DNA of 42,083 bases from Bryobacterales bacterium (GCA_022824585.1 JAJDZN010000291.1:1-42083), one strand, 5' to 3'; counted from the stretch's first letter, positions 9,922 to 18,866 are shown. Numbers and translations: made by a program. The notes: a model not told the origin generated them from the letters alone.

Positions 9922-10138
9922 ATGCGACGCATACAGCTCTATATTGCGGGGGGAGCTGGAGGACGTACTCCAATTGGAAGCTGCGAAACGCAAGCGGTCC
10001 AAGGCTTCACTGATCCGCGAGTGTGTCGCGGCTCGGTACGGCACGCACTCAAGAACGGACACTGATCCTCTTACGAAATTGATCGGGACCGTCGATATTG
10101 AAGCCGTCGATGTCGACGAAACGGTCTGCGGAGAGTAA
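9922..10138 (+). pseudogene. CopG/ribbon-helix-helix antitoxin with a frameshift in a G run
   Basis: The ATG at 9922 begins MRRIQLYIAG, the usual beta-strand start of a CopG-type DNA-binding antitoxin. The rest of the protein (ELEDVLQLEAAKRKRSKASL through to VDVDETVCGE) is in the +1 frame. The switch falls in a run of six G at 9948-9953; five Gs would restore one 71-aa protein. A TTG at 9944 could restart translation but would drop the DNA-contacting strand. A sequencing or assembly error in the homopolymer cannot be excluded. The broken VapC follows directly, with overlapping ends. Confidence 0.65.
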
Positions 10139-10320
10139 GAATCGTCGGTACCAGCCGCTGGGTCGCGTCGGTTCATGCTGACCCGGACGTTGAAGCCGAG
10201 ACTCCGCTGGTCGTGGAGGCGTATTGAACGCCCGCATTCGTTCGTTGACGCTGTCAGCCTCGAGGTCATGCGCCACCGGCGAGTCCTGGCAGCGCTTGAC
10301 TCGTTGACTCGGCGCAAGCT
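10135..10320 (+). pseudogene. VapC-like PIN toxin remnant, two fragments
   Basis: Directly overlapping the antitoxin stop is a frame reading VRIVGTSRWVASVHADPDVE and ending at TGA 10225. It resembles a VapC N-terminus, with the usual catalytic D of VDTS replaced by G and the start codon GTA instead of GTG. About 10 bp further on, in another frame, SFVDAVSLEVMRHRRVLAAL (from 10238) resembles the C-terminal PIN motif (S-x-x-D-x-x-S-x-x-V-M). The middle of the ~130-aa toxin is missing. The pair was once a CopG/VapC-type module, and the toxin is clearly dead. Confidence 0.55.
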
Positions 10321-10468
10321 TGACGATGGAGGCAACTTCGATCATGGGAAGCGATTCTCCATCGGTTTGACGATCGGCCTCAGCCGCCTGCGCCGAGGGA
10401 ACGAGACCTGATCAGCAGGCCCGAGCCGGGCGTGCCCGAGCTGCAATCCCCCCTGCTATCATTCAGCC

Positions 10469-11245
10469 ATGGCCGCTCCCGGCGCACTCTTGGACGCCCG
10501 CACCGACCCGGCTGCGGGACAACCGGTGGAATACCCCTACTCCGACGGCAAGGTCCTGATGGAGACGGACCCGCATGCGCGGTCGATCGTCGCGATGCGC
10601 GACCAGTTGGACACGCATTTCAAGGCCCGGCCCGACGTCTATGTGGCAGGCAGCATGGCGGTGTACTACCGCCACGGCGACCCGGCGGCCGTGGTGGTGC
10701 CGGACGTGTTCGTGGTGCTGGGCGCTGCGCACAAGGAGGCGCGCAAGTCGTATCTGCTCTGGGAGGAGGCCGGCGTGGTGCCGAGCTTTGTGGTGGAGGT
10801 GGCGTCGCCGTCCACGAGTCGTCGCGACGCGACCAGCAAGCGCTTGACGTACGAGCGCATGGGAGTCCTCGAATACTGGCGCTTCGACCCGCTGGGCGAG
10901 CTGATCGCAGGGCGGCTGGAGGGCTGGCAGTTGAAGGGTGGCCGTTACAAGCGGGTGCGGGCTGTGCGAGCGGCTGGCTGGCACTGCAGCGAGGCGCTGG
11001 GGCTGGAGTTGCGGGCGGAGCGGTGGCTGCTGCGCTTCCATGATCCACGGCAGGGGCGGGACATGCTCACGCACGCGGAAACCAGCGAGGCCCTAGAGGC
11101 AACCGCGAGCCAGCGCGACGAGGTAGTGAGCAAACTCGACGGAGCAGTGCGCGAGCGCGACGAGGCGCTCCGCAAACTCGACGGAGCGAATCAACGGATC
11201 CGCGAGTTGGAAGCACGACTGCGGTTGTCCGACAAGTCCAGCTAG
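10469..11245 (+). CDS. Uma2 family (DUF820) nuclease-like protein, copy 1
   Basis: The protein has 258 aa. The family signature is complete: AVYYRHGD, VVPDVFVVLG, PSFVVEVASPST and YERMGVLEYWRFDP. The D of PDVF, E of VVEVASPS and downstream positions form the PD-(D/E)XK-like fold assigned to Uma2. The cellular role of these very abundant proteins is not known; they are called restriction-endonuclease-like on fold alone. The C-terminal 55 residues are a charged coiled coil built on a KLDGAxRERDEALRKLDGA repeat. Two further copies lie at 16 and 20 kb. Confidence 0.88.
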   Translation: MAAPGALLDARTDPAAGQPVEYPYSDGKVLMETDPHARSIVAMRDQLDTHFKARPDVYVAGSMAVYYRHGDPAAVVVPDVFVVLGAAHKEARKSYLLWEEAGVVPSFVVEVASPSTSRRDATSKRLTYERMGVLEYWRFDPLGELIAGRLEGWQLKGGRYKRVRAVRAAGWHCSEALGLELRAERWLLRFHDPRQGRDMLTHAETSEALEATASQRDEVVSKLDGAVRERDEALRKLDGANQRIRELEARLRLSDKSS

Positions 11246-11614
11246 GATTCCAGTGTTCGGAGCAGTCTCCGACCAACCGCCAAGACAGCACCGCACCGGA
11301 CTCGCTGCTCCAAACTACAGATACGCTTCCCACTCAGACGGCGACGGTATCAAGCCGCGCTTTGCAGCAGTGGTTCGGTCTGCGGCGACGGAGGCCGTCC
11401 CAATCGTTCCCCTTGTGCACCCTCATAGGTCGGAGGCTCAGCCTCGCTAGTATTCGATGGAGACTGTGCGACGGTTGGATACGCCGAAGTGCGAAGCTCG
11501 TGAGTCTGGCTGGTCCGGCACCCTGCAGACCCCGCCATCGGCTCTTGCTTCCGAGACGTGACCGTGGGGACTCGCACGATCATGCCTGTGAACCGATGTG
11601 CCACACTAACCGAC
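11246..11614. other. Intergenic stretch without a recognisable gene
   Basis: These 369 bases separate the first Uma2 gene from the exported TIM-barrel protein. I found no convincing reading frame, RNA gene or terminator. In-frame upstream codons of the next gene extend to 11558 but carry no family similarity. Confidence 0.5.
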
Positions 11615-12670
11615 ATGGGTGACACTCGCAGGGCGTTTCTCCAGTCAAGTTTGGCGCTGGCGGGCGTGGCCCGAACAGCAGCTGCGGCGTCTGGGCAGAA
11701 GTACCGCATGGGGGTCGGCACCGCCTCGTACTCGCAGCGTGGACGGGCTGACCGGGAGATCGAGCCCCAGCGACGTTTCACGGAGACGTCGCGCTTTCTC
11801 GATCATTGCCACGGCATCGGTGCTGCCGGGATCCAAGCGTCCCTGACCGACCTGAGCGACGAGTACGCGAGGCAGGTCCGCGCGAAGGCCGAAGAGTACG
11901 GCATGTATGTGGAGGTCTCCGCCCGCTTGCCCAAGAACGACTCCGATGAGCTAGCAGTGTTCGAGCGTACAGTTCGTGCGACCAAGGCCGCAGGCGCGAA
12001 CGTGATTCGTACGGTGATGCTTGGCGGGCGCCGCTACGAGACGTTCAAGACATTGGACGACTGGAAAGAGTTCACACGTGTGAGCTGGCGGTCACTGAGA
12101 CGCGCCGAGCCGATCCTGCGCCGCCACAGGGTGCGGCTGGCTCTGGAGAACCACAAGGACTGGCGCATTGACGAGATGCTGAAGATCCTCAAACGCATCG
12201 AGAGCGAATGGGTGGGCGTGACCGTTGACACGGGCAACAACATGTCGCTGCTGGAGGATCCCCTCGAAACAGCCCGCGCGTTCGCTCCTTACGCGACGGC
12301 CGTGCATCTCAAGGACATGGCCGTCGAGGCATACGACGACGGATTCTTGCTCGCCGAGGTGCCGTTCGGCACCGGTTGCCTAGACATGGCTGCCATCGTC
12401 GAGACGATTCGCTCAGCCCGCCCGGAAGTCCGCTTCACTCTGGAAATGATCACGCGGGACCCGCTAAAGATACCCTGCCTCCGCGAGCACTACTGGATCA
12501 CGATGGGCCGGGTTCCCGGAGCAGATCTGGCGGCGTCGCTGTCCGCGGTCCAGACCCACGGCAGATCCCTGCCCCTCGTCGAGCAACTCGCAGCGGAGGA
12601 ACGCTTCAGGATCGAAGAGGACAACAACCTAGCGTGCCTGGAATACGCCAAGGCGAAGCTCGAGTTGTGA
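11615..12670 (+). CDS. Tat-exported sugar phosphate isomerase/epimerase-like TIM barrel
   Basis: The protein has 351 aa from the ATG at 11615. I chose it because it places a twin-arginine signal (DTRRAFLQSSLALAGVARTA) at the N-terminus; frames open from 11558 and 11582 only add residues before it. The AP-endonuclease-2/xylose-isomerase-like barrel shows metal-site strands typical of the family: RLALENHKDW, VGVTVDTGNNMSL, AVHLKDMAVE and FTLEMITRDP. Such proteins isomerise or epimerise sugars or inositol derivatives. The exported versions are common in Bryobacterales and Planctomycetota, usually beside Gfo/Idh/MocA oxidoreductases, as here (convergent neighbour). The substrate is unknown. Confidence 0.87.
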   Translation: MGDTRRAFLQSSLALAGVARTAAAASGQKYRMGVGTASYSQRGRADREIEPQRRFTETSRFLDHCHGIGAAGIQASLTDLSDEYARQVRAKAEEYGMYVEVSARLPKNDSDELAVFERTVRATKAAGANVIRTVMLGGRRYETFKTLDDWKEFTRVSWRSLRRAEPILRRHRVRLALENHKDWRIDEMLKILKRIESEWVGVTVDTGNNMSLLEDPLETARAFAPYATAVHLKDMAVEAYDDGFLLAEVPFGTGCLDMAAIVETIRSARPEVRFTLEMITRDPLKIPCLREHYWITMGRVPGADLAASLSAVQTHGRSLPLVEQLAAEERFRIEEDNNLACLEYAKAKLEL

Positions 12671-12760
12671 GCGGCGACCGACGTCGGGCCCGCGACCATT
12701 CCATTCGGTCGCTAGGCACTCACCACGCCGCGAACCGGTAGGCCCGACTAGGTGGCGCAG

Positions 12761-14167
12761 CTAAATGCTAATGGCATCCCATGGCTTGCGCGCCTTGCGG
12801 CCCAGCATCTGCGACGCCTCTGGATCGCCCTCGAAGTCCTCGCGCTCGCTGTTCCACTTGAGCTTGCGCCCGGCGTGGTAGGCGATATTGCCGAGGTGGG
12901 CAACAAGCGAAGAGCGGTGGCCGGTGACCGCCTCTGATCGAGGGGGCTCGCCATCGCGCACGCAGCGCACGAAGTGCTCGGCGTGGAGCTGGGACGGCTC
13001 GCTCCCGCTCTTGTGCATCCTCTTCAGCCTGCTTTTCGCGAAGGCGTCCTTGTCACTAAGGGAACCACCGTACGCCCCCGTCTCCGGGATGATCTCGTAG
13101 CCCAACCGGTCCACGATCAAAGTCCCGTTGCTGCCGTAGAAGACCATTCCATTGGGCCGGTTCTCGGGCGCGCGCGCACCGTGAAGCGGCATGCCCGGGG
13201 TCAAGCGTCCCATGCTGCCGAACGAATTGATGTTGCACGTTTCGTAGCTAAGGACGAAGCCGGGATACTCCAGAGTCACCTGGAGCAGGTCGGGCTGGTC
13301 GCCCATGCCGCCAACCGCGAAGCGGCCGCCTGCGGCCACGACGCTCTTGGGCCGCTCCTCGCCCATGATCTGGTGGACCGTGTCGAAACGGTGTGTGCCG
13401 AAATCGGTAATCCAGCCACCCGCGTAGTCGAAGAACATCCGGTACGTGCGCAGGAAGCGCAGCTCGTTGAACGGAACCCAGGGAGCGGGTCCCAGATAGA
13501 AGTCCCAGTCCAATCCGGGCGGTGGGTCGGAATCGGGCTTCTCGCCGGGCCCGACCGGCATCAGGTTGGCGTAGTTCCAGACGCGGACAAAGTGGACGTC
13601 CTGCAGAGTCCCGCCCTGGACAATTTCAGCGGCTTCTTGCAGGTGCGGTGCGGAGCGGTGCTGGGTGCCAGTTAGAAACACCGCCTTGGAGCGCGCTGCG
13701 GCAGCCACCATGGCCTTTCCTTCCAAGACGTTGTGGCCCAGCGGCTTCTCCACGTAGACATGCTTGCCGGCCTCGAGCGCTGCGACAGCGGGAAGGGCGT
13801 GCCAGTGGTCGGGCGTCGCAACATGAACGGCATCGATGTCCTTGTCGTCCATCACCCGGCGAAAGTCCTTCCCGAGCTTTCCGACGCCGCCTGCGAGCTG
13901 TTCGCGGGCAGCTTCCGCCTGCTTGTCATAAACGTCGCAAAAGTAGCCGTACTCGGCTCCTTCGACCGCCGCGGCCTTGGCCGCCACGCTCTTGCCGCGG
14001 CCGCCGCACCCGACGAGTGCGATGCGGAGACGGGAATTCGCTCCCGCCACCCTAGCCGCCGAGGCCGCGGTGACTGCCGCACCCCCGGCAGTTCGCAAGA
14101 AGCGACGGCGCTGCATCTGGGCGTCGGGAAGGTTGGAGGGCTCGGCTGGCTGATCCAAGTGCTGCAT
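12761..14167 (-). CDS. Tat-exported Gfo/Idh/MocA family oxidoreductase
   Basis: The protein has 468 aa. A twin-arginine signal (QRRRFLRTAGGAAVTAASAA) lies at residues 20-39. It is followed by the NAD(P) Rossmann strand RIALVGCGGRGKS (GCGGRG at 53-58), the family signature HVYVEKPLGHN with E140-K141-P142, and a C-terminal domain including GGWITDFGTHRFDTVHQI. Members oxidise or reduce sugar hydroxyls and similar substrates with tightly bound NAD(P). Export by Tat fits folding around the cofactor before translocation. It is convergent with the TIM-barrel gene (90 bp between stops), and a joint role in extracytoplasmic sugar oxidation is likely but unproven. Confidence 0.92.
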   Translation of the reverse strand: MQHLDQPAEPSNLPDAQMQRRRFLRTAGGAAVTAASAARVAGANSRLRIALVGCGGRGKSVAAKAAAVEGAEYGYFCDVYDKQAEAAREQLAGGVGKLGKDFRRVMDDKDIDAVHVATPDHWHALPAVAALEAGKHVYVEKPLGHNVLEGKAMVAAAARSKAVFLTGTQHRSAPHLQEAAEIVQGGTLQDVHFVRVWNYANLMPVGPGEKPDSDPPPGLDWDFYLGPAPWVPFNELRFLRTYRMFFDYAGGWITDFGTHRFDTVHQIMGEERPKSVVAAGGRFAVGGMGDQPDLLQVTLEYPGFVLSYETCNINSFGSMGRLTPGMPLHGARAPENRPNGMVFYGSNGTLIVDRLGYEIIPETGAYGGSLSDKDAFAKSRLKRMHKSGSEPSQLHAEHFVRCVRDGEPPRSEAVTGHRSSLVAHLGNIAYHAGRKLKWNSEREDFEGDPEASQMLGRKARKPWDAISI

Positions 14168-14270
14168 GAGTTCGATCCTATGCGGTTGTTGACCGCCCGC
14201 TCACGGGTCTCGATCCTGATTCGGTAGGAGCTGTACCCACCTTAACCGAAACAGGGTGGTCGGTGGCCCC

Positions 14271-15509
14271 CTACGGTGCCTTGACGTTATAGGCGTAGAG
14301 CCGTTCTTGATCCCGCAGGTAGAGCGTGCCGTCGGATATTACCGGAAGCGTCCAAGTAGGGTAGTCCCTAGAGCCGATCTCGAAGCGCGACACTTCGCGG
14401 TACTCGCTCGGGTTGGGCTCCACGAGACCGACCACGCCGTCGTCCGAAAGGATATAGAACCGGCCGTCCGCATAGATCATCTGGCCCTTGCCGACTGAAC
14501 GGTCGCGCCACGCTAGCTCGCCCGTCTCGAACTCCATCGCGGTAAGGATCCGGCCTGAGAAGCCGTACAGGTGGTCATCGATCAGCACCGAACTGCTGTA
14601 GTGGTTCCTCATGTCTCGGTTGAAGTAGACCTCGGATGCGGTTGTCGAACCGCCTGTGCTGTCCAGCCGAAGCAATGCGCATCCCGTGCCGTACGAGGAC
14701 GAGAAGAAGACCAGGTTGTCTCGCACAATCGGGGTGGCGACATTGGCTGTCGAGTTGGAGACCGGTCTGTAGCGCCAGAGCAACTCGCCGTTGGAGGCCA
14801 ACACCCCAACCGCTGCTTCGCCCGTGAAGAAGAGGTACTGGCGGACACCGTCGATCTCCACAGCCACACCGGACGAATAGCCGGCCTCGTCGCTCTGTGT
14901 TTTCCAGAGCTCCTTACCCGTCGCTTTCTCTAGCGCGACAATCGAGGCCCCGCGGCCTCCGGCGTTGACAATGATGCGGTTTCCGTCAATTAGGGGGGAT
15001 TCGCTGATGCCCCAGCTAATGTTCCGCGCCCCGTATGTCTTGAGCAGGTGCTTCTCCCAGATCTTGGCACCGGTCGCGGCATCGGCGCAGATCAAGTTGC
15101 CATCTCCGCCTAGCGCGTAGACTCGGCCATCGTCGATTGTCGGAGTCCCGCGAGGACCGCCGCCGCGTCGATTGGAGTACGGCCTTCCGTGCTCGGTTTC
15201 CCAGACGGTCTCGCCCGTCTCGGCGTCTAGGGCGATCAAGAACTGCTTGCCGTTCTTGACGCCTTGAGTGAAGAGCTTTCCGCTGGCGGCGGCCAGGGAC
15301 GAATAGCCCTCCCCGAGCGATTCGATCCGCCAGACCTGCTTGGGACCGGACTCCGGCCAAGCAGCAAGCAATCCGGTCTCAGGAGACTTGCCGTCACGAT
15401 TGGGGCCGAGCCATTGATTCCACTCGGCCGAAGCGAGTGGCAGCAGCACGAAGGACAGGAAGACGCCAGCTGTACACATGGCGCTCCGGAGCGTTATAGG
15501 ACTTTGCAT
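14271..15509 (-). CDS. Exported PQQ-type beta-propeller repeat protein
   Basis: The protein has 412 aa with a cleavable-looking signal (hydrophobic from about residue 10, ALA-type end LPLASAEW). The body consists of repeated blades of the PQQ/BamB kind: FLIALDAETGETVWETEHG, NLICADAATGAKIWEKHLL, SIVALEKATGKELWKTQSDE and LTAMEFETGELAWRDRS. The early motif WNQWLGPNRDGKSPETGLL is typical of the WD40/PQQ-like proteins of Acidobacteriota and Planctomycetota. Without catalytic residues visible it is probably a binding or scaffold propeller rather than a quinoprotein dehydrogenase. It lies about 100 bp upstream of, and on the same strand as, the oxidoreductase gene, so co-transcription is possible. 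Confidence 0.9.
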   Translation of the reverse strand: MQSPITLRSAMCTAGVFLSFVLLPLASAEWNQWLGPNRDGKSPETGLLAAWPESGPKQVWRIESLGEGYSSLAAASGKLFTQGVKNGKQFLIALDAETGETVWETEHGRPYSNRRGGGPRGTPTIDDGRVYALGGDGNLICADAATGAKIWEKHLLKTYGARNISWGISESPLIDGNRIIVNAGGRGASIVALEKATGKELWKTQSDEAGYSSGVAVEIDGVRQYLFFTGEAAVGVLASNGELLWRYRPVSNSTANVATPIVRDNLVFFSSSYGTGCALLRLDSTGGSTTASEVYFNRDMRNHYSSSVLIDDHLYGFSGRILTAMEFETGELAWRDRSVGKGQMIYADGRFYILSDDGVVGLVEPNPSEYREVSRFEIGSRDYPTWTLPVISDGTLYLRDQERLYAYNVKAP

Positions 15510-15978
15510 GGAGGGAGTGCTCTCGCGCTAGCGGCAGCGTCAGAACTCGGTTCTCATTATGGCAAGGCGCTGTCGAGCTTGGAGGTCGAAGGAGCATCGC
15601 GGCGAATCGAGTTGTGGAAACCGCGTTGCTGTCGCGTCGCTGAGTGCAACGGTTGCAGCGCTCCGGGAGAGAGTCGGAGAACTGCTGCTTTGTCGATCGC
15701 AGCATTTCGGGTAGTCCACATTTCAATGGGGTTGGGCCCTAGAATTGCGGCCGTGTGAGATTCTTGGATAGACGGACTTGCTTGCAGAGAGCTTCATGAC
15801 CGTCGTCCGCCCGTCTAGGCAACGATCACTTGTGCGGACTTCGATTTGCGCGGCGACATTTCGACCCGCAGGTTTATGAGCGAGGCATTCAAGGACCCTT
15901 GTCGTGGATGGCCTGTGTAGCTACGACGGTGCCGCACCGTGTTGTCAGAAAGTGTATGCAGTTAACGGCACAACTGCA
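15510..15978. other. Intergenic stretch without a recognisable gene
   Basis: These 469 bases lie between the start of the propeller gene and the end of the second Uma2 gene. Open frames here are short, overlap on both strands and show no family features. I see no clear hairpin terminator or RNA gene. Confidence 0.5.
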
Positions 15979-16851
15979 TCAGGTCACGCTATCTGATCCA
16001 TCGCCTTGACCCCTTTGGAGCCTGGCGACCTGCGCCCTAAGACGGGCGATTTCTACTTCGGCCTCTCGCTTCGCCGTAGTCGCTTCGCGTTGTGCCCGCT
16101 CGGCCTCGCGTCGACTCGCCGCTTCTGACCGCAGTCTGTTCTCTGTCTCAAGCTGCCGCCGCTCGGCCTCGCGTCGCCTTGCCGCTTCCTCCCGCAACCT
16201 GTTCTTTGTCTCGATCTGAGCCTCCTGCAACTCGCCAAACGTCAGCAGGTCTTGCCCGGTCTCCGGATCCCGGAAACGCAGCAGATGACGGGTTTCCGGC
16301 GGCTCGTCTGCACGGATCTCCAGCCCCAACACCTCGCTGTGAATGGACCCATCCGCGGCGCTCTCCAGAGGCTCGTACCCCAGCCCCCGCAGCACTCCTC
16401 CCGCTAGGCGCACGCGCGGCCCCTCGGGATCGTTCAAGAACCCCGTCGGAGCGAAGCGCCAGTATTCCTCCACGCCCATCGACGCATACAGGGCCTGCTT
16501 CTCGTCCCGGTCCCGGTTCTCCGTCGACGGCGAGGCTACCTCCAGCACGAAGGTCGGCGGCCGGCCCGCCTCCCATATCTTGAAGGAGGGCTCCGGCAAC
16601 GCCTCCAGCCCCCGCACCACGAACAGATCCGGCGTCAGGCGCTTGCTCGCGTCGCCCTCTTGGTAGTAGACGAACATGTTTGCCCCCACCTGTACGCGAA
16701 CGTGGCTGGCAAACCAGTTCCGCAGAGTCGCCAGCGCATACAGGATGGCGTCGACGTGCAAGTGCGTCTCGGCCATGATCTTGCCGTCCGAGTACGGGTA
16801 CATGTCGGCGTCTGGGGGCGCTGTCAAGGGGCGTGCTGCGATTCTGGCCAT
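15979..16851 (-). CDS. Uma2 family (DUF820) nuclease-like protein, copy 2
   Basis: The protein has 290 aa. Family signature motifs are MYPYSDGKIMAETHLHVDAI, MFVYYQEGD, LTPDLFVVRG, PTFVLEVASPST and YASMGVEEYWRFAP. The C-terminal ~80 residues are an Arg/Glu-rich coiled coil (REEAARRREAERRQLETENR, then SEAASRREAERAQREATTAK). It is encoded partly by two near-identical 63-bp units. The biochemical role of Uma2 proteins is unknown. Overall similarity to copies 1 and 3 is evident, but the N-terminal residues and the coiled coil differ. Confidence 0.88.
   Translation of the reverse strand: MARIAARPLTAPPDADMYPYSDGKIMAETHLHVDAILYALATLRNWFASHVRVQVGANMFVYYQEGDASKRLTPDLFVVRGLEALPEPSFKIWEAGRPPTFVLEVASPSTENRDRDEKQALYASMGVEEYWRFAPTGFLNDPEGPRVRLAGGVLRGLGYEPLESAADGSIHSEVLGLEIRADEPPETRHLLRFRDPETGQDLLTFGELQEAQIETKNRLREEAARRREAERRQLETENRLRSEAASRREAERAQREATTAKREAEVEIARLRAQVARLQRGQGDGSDSVT
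16098..16223. repeat. Two 63-bp tandem units inside the second Uma2 gene
   Basis: The segment beginning GCTCGGCCTCGCGTCG at 16098 is repeated from 16161, exactly 63 bp later, with scattered substitutions. Each unit encodes 21 residues of the C-terminal coiled coil, so copy number changes keep the reading frame. Confidence 0.75.
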
Positions 16852-17078
16852 GCTGGTATGGGCGGTAGGTTCGCCTTGCGCAGTATAGCAGCGGGCCTCG
16901 GGGGCAGGACTCGGCAGCGAAGTCTTTGCCTAGCTGGGGTTTAGTCGATCAGAGCCGCGGCGAAATACGCCGGTCCGGCACCGCTAGGCCGGCATTCCAG
17001 ATGTACCTGTGAGGTCGCCGAGGCTGTCACACCCAATTCCCGCCGTGACGGAACACTCGGCCCAATCGAGAAGGAGTC

Positions 17079-17246
17079 ATGAAGAAGCGCATATTCCAGC
17101 TCGAAGACGAGGAGCCCCGGACCGGCGATGCACCGATCAAGGTCCTCGGCAGCAGGCTGATAGTGCGTCGTACCGAGAATTCGCGGCAAGTTGATGCGGA
17201 CGAGCCGGGCTGGGCTGAGATGCACCGCAGTTCGGCTGGACGTTGA
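17079..17246 (+). CDS. Small hypothetical protein (55 aa)
   Basis: The frame reads MKKRIFQLEDEEPRTGDAPI and ends GWAEMHRSSAGR, too short for most gene finders. AAGGAG at 17071-17076 precedes the ATG by only 2 bases, closer than is usual. Composition is charged and protein-like. I do not recognise it. Its place just before a VapB-type antitoxin gene hints at an antitoxin-like or leader role, but this is a weak call. Confidence 0.35.
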   Translation: MKKRIFQLEDEEPRTGDAPIKVLGSRLIVRRTENSRQVDADEPGWAEMHRSSAGR

Positions 17247-17354
17247 GCCCGGGACACCCTGAGTCATGGCGGGATCGGGGTGCGATGGAATCTTGGGCGG
17301 GATCCGGAGACTCGAATTTCTACGGCAGATTTCGACTCGCATCATGATGTAACC

Positions 17355-17639
17355 ATGCGAACGACAGTCAAATTAAGTCCAGAGGTTGAAGTCCTTCTCC
17401 GAAATGCGATGAAGCGCTCGGGCCAGTCCTTCGAAGAAGTCTTGAACCAAGCCATCCTCAAGGGCCTTGCGGATGAATGCGTCGAGCCAGAGGAAGAACC
17501 ATTTGTCGTCGCAGCGCGCCCAATGGGGTTGCGCCTTGGCCTTGCCGCAGGTCGGCTCAATTCCTTGGCCGATGACTTAGAGGCCGACGCGTTTCGGGCA
17601 TTGACAAATGACCTCACGACTCGAGCGGAGGGGGAGTAA
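17355..17639 (+). CDS. VapB-like ribbon-helix-helix antitoxin
   Basis: The protein has 94 aa from the ATG at 17355. The N-terminus MRTTVKLSPEVEVLLRNAMK is the RHH DNA-binding strand-helix, followed by GQSFEEVLNQAILKGL and an acidic toxin-binding tail (about residues 40-94). The in-frame extension to 17280 lacks family character. The stop overlaps the toxin start (TAATG), the classic translational coupling of VapBC operons. The partner toxin is broken, so the antitoxin is now effectively an orphan that may still bind its promoter or trap other VapC toxins. Confidence 0.8.
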   Translation: MRTTVKLSPEVEVLLRNAMKRSGQSFEEVLNQAILKGLADECVEPEEEPFVVAARPMGLRLGLAAGRLNSLADDLEADAFRALTNDLTTRAEGE

Positions 17640-17999
17640 TGGTGCGTGACGCGAATCTGCTGCTATACGGCCGGTTAGACTGACGCACTCTGTTGTCTCT
17701 GCTTTGCCAAGAATCAGCACGACGGACCGTGTCGTGCGGAATCCGCTCTCCTTGGATGAGACGCCGCCGAGGTCGGGGCTTGGCACAGCCGCCAGGCTGT
17801 CGTAGCCTTGCTCCCCAACCGAGGATCCCATGAAGCAGTAGTAGCCTTGTTGCGTTCCAATGGGTCCTCGGGTGGCAACCTGGAGCCGTATGGGCAAATC
17901 GCCGCCATTGCTATGGCGCACGGTGGTACGGTCAATGCTGCGGACCAAGATGTTCGGGGGTTTCGGGACTTGCTCTGCAAGTTTCCACTTGAAGCGTGA
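17639..17999 (+). pseudogene. VapC toxin, disrupted
   Basis: Starting at an ATG overlapping the VapB stop, the frame reads MVRDANLLLYGRLD and stops at 17683. The D of VRDANLLLY is the first PIN catalytic acid. From 17808, in a different frame, EAVVALLRSNGSSGGNLEPY and then GQIAAIAMAHGGTVNAADQD is the C-terminal half of the same kind of VapC (family pattern NLxxDAxIAAIAxEHG-T-xxxDxD), but the D of the usual DAxIAA is a G. The ~125 bp between carry no toxin similarity. Total length is close to normal, so substitution, frameshift or replacement of the middle is likely. Confidence 0.72.
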
Positions 18000-18048
18000 C
18001 GCATAGGCGAGGGTCGCTTCGTTAACCCTCCACTCCAGAGGAGCCAAG

Positions 18049-18717
18049 ATGACAGACGAGTGGCGCGAACTGGACTATACGGACTACGACGAAGCGCTGC
18101 GGTTTGAGGAGCAGCAAGCTTTGACTCGATCCGGAATCGACAAGCAGAATTCCATACTGTTGAGGCGGTACCGCAACTTCCGGACCGTAGCGGACCTCTT
18201 AGTGGAGGCTTGGCGAAGCCACCCTGATGTCGCTGCCGTTTCGCTCGTTGGCTCGGTCGCTCGCGCACCTTGGAAGGAGGTCCCTCGCTTCCAGCCGTAC
18301 CGCCGTGAGCGTATCGAACTGTGGCACGAGTGCGGTGACCTAGATCTGGCTGCATGGCTTTCCGGAACGGAGGACCTCGACGGGCTTCGCAAAGCCAAGA
18401 ACAGAGCCGCGTCTAGCTTTCGCGACGAATTCGGAGGGGGCGTAGCAGGCCATCAGGTAGAAGTGTTCCTACTGCAATCAAAGACAAGCAAGTACCTCGG
18501 GCGCTTGTGCGAATTCAGTCGCTGTCCCAAGCCCGGCAAGATAGAGTGCTTGGTGCCGGGATGCGGCAGCACGGCGTTCTTGCGGAAAGTCCAAGGCTTT
18601 CGGTGGCGTCGGGAAACGATAGCGGAAGACCGCTCCGTCCGGCTCTTTGACCGCTCGAACGGCTTCGTGCGACGAGCGTCGGCATTGCCGCTGCCGCAGC
18701 AAAATGACGAGTTCTAG
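18049..18717 (+). CDS. Nucleotidyltransferase-fold protein
   Basis: The protein has 222 aa. AGGAG sits 6 bases before the ATG. The Pol-beta-type NTase signature is present: VSLVGSVARAPW (GSVAR 68-72), CGDLDLAAWL (D97 and D99) and a third acidic residue in HQVEVFLL (E138). A cysteine cluster (C159, C167, C172) in SRCPKPGKIECLVPGCGS could bind zinc. Such NTases act as toxins that modify tRNA or proteins (AbiEii/MenT type), as antitoxins (MntA type) or as resistance enzymes; nothing here decides among these. No HEPN partner is adjacent. It follows the dead VapC by 50 bp. Confidence 0.7.
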   Translation: MTDEWRELDYTDYDEALRFEEQQALTRSGIDKQNSILLRRYRNFRTVADLLVEAWRSHPDVAAVSLVGSVARAPWKEVPRFQPYRRERIELWHECGDLDLAAWLSGTEDLDGLRKAKNRAASSFRDEFGGGVAGHQVEVFLLQSKTSKYLGRLCEFSRCPKPGKIECLVPGCGSTAFLRKVQGFRWRRETIAEDRSVRLFDRSNGFVRRASALPLPQQNDEF

Positions 18718-18866
18718 GACTGCACAGCGGGGCAGTAGTTGCTGATCCCTAGACCTGCTGCAGATGGGCGGGCAACGCGGCTTCCAAAGGCTTCAAGATA
18801 CGGCCGACCCGTAGTCTCAGGTGCGCCGTGCGGTTCGAAGGTGCTTCGACGACCACTACACGTAGC

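Noticed and set aside
17577..18047. 156-codon minus-strand open frame across the VapC remains
   Set aside because: Parts look protein-like, but the plus strand carries the recognisable VapB and VapC pieces and the minus product matches nothing known to me.
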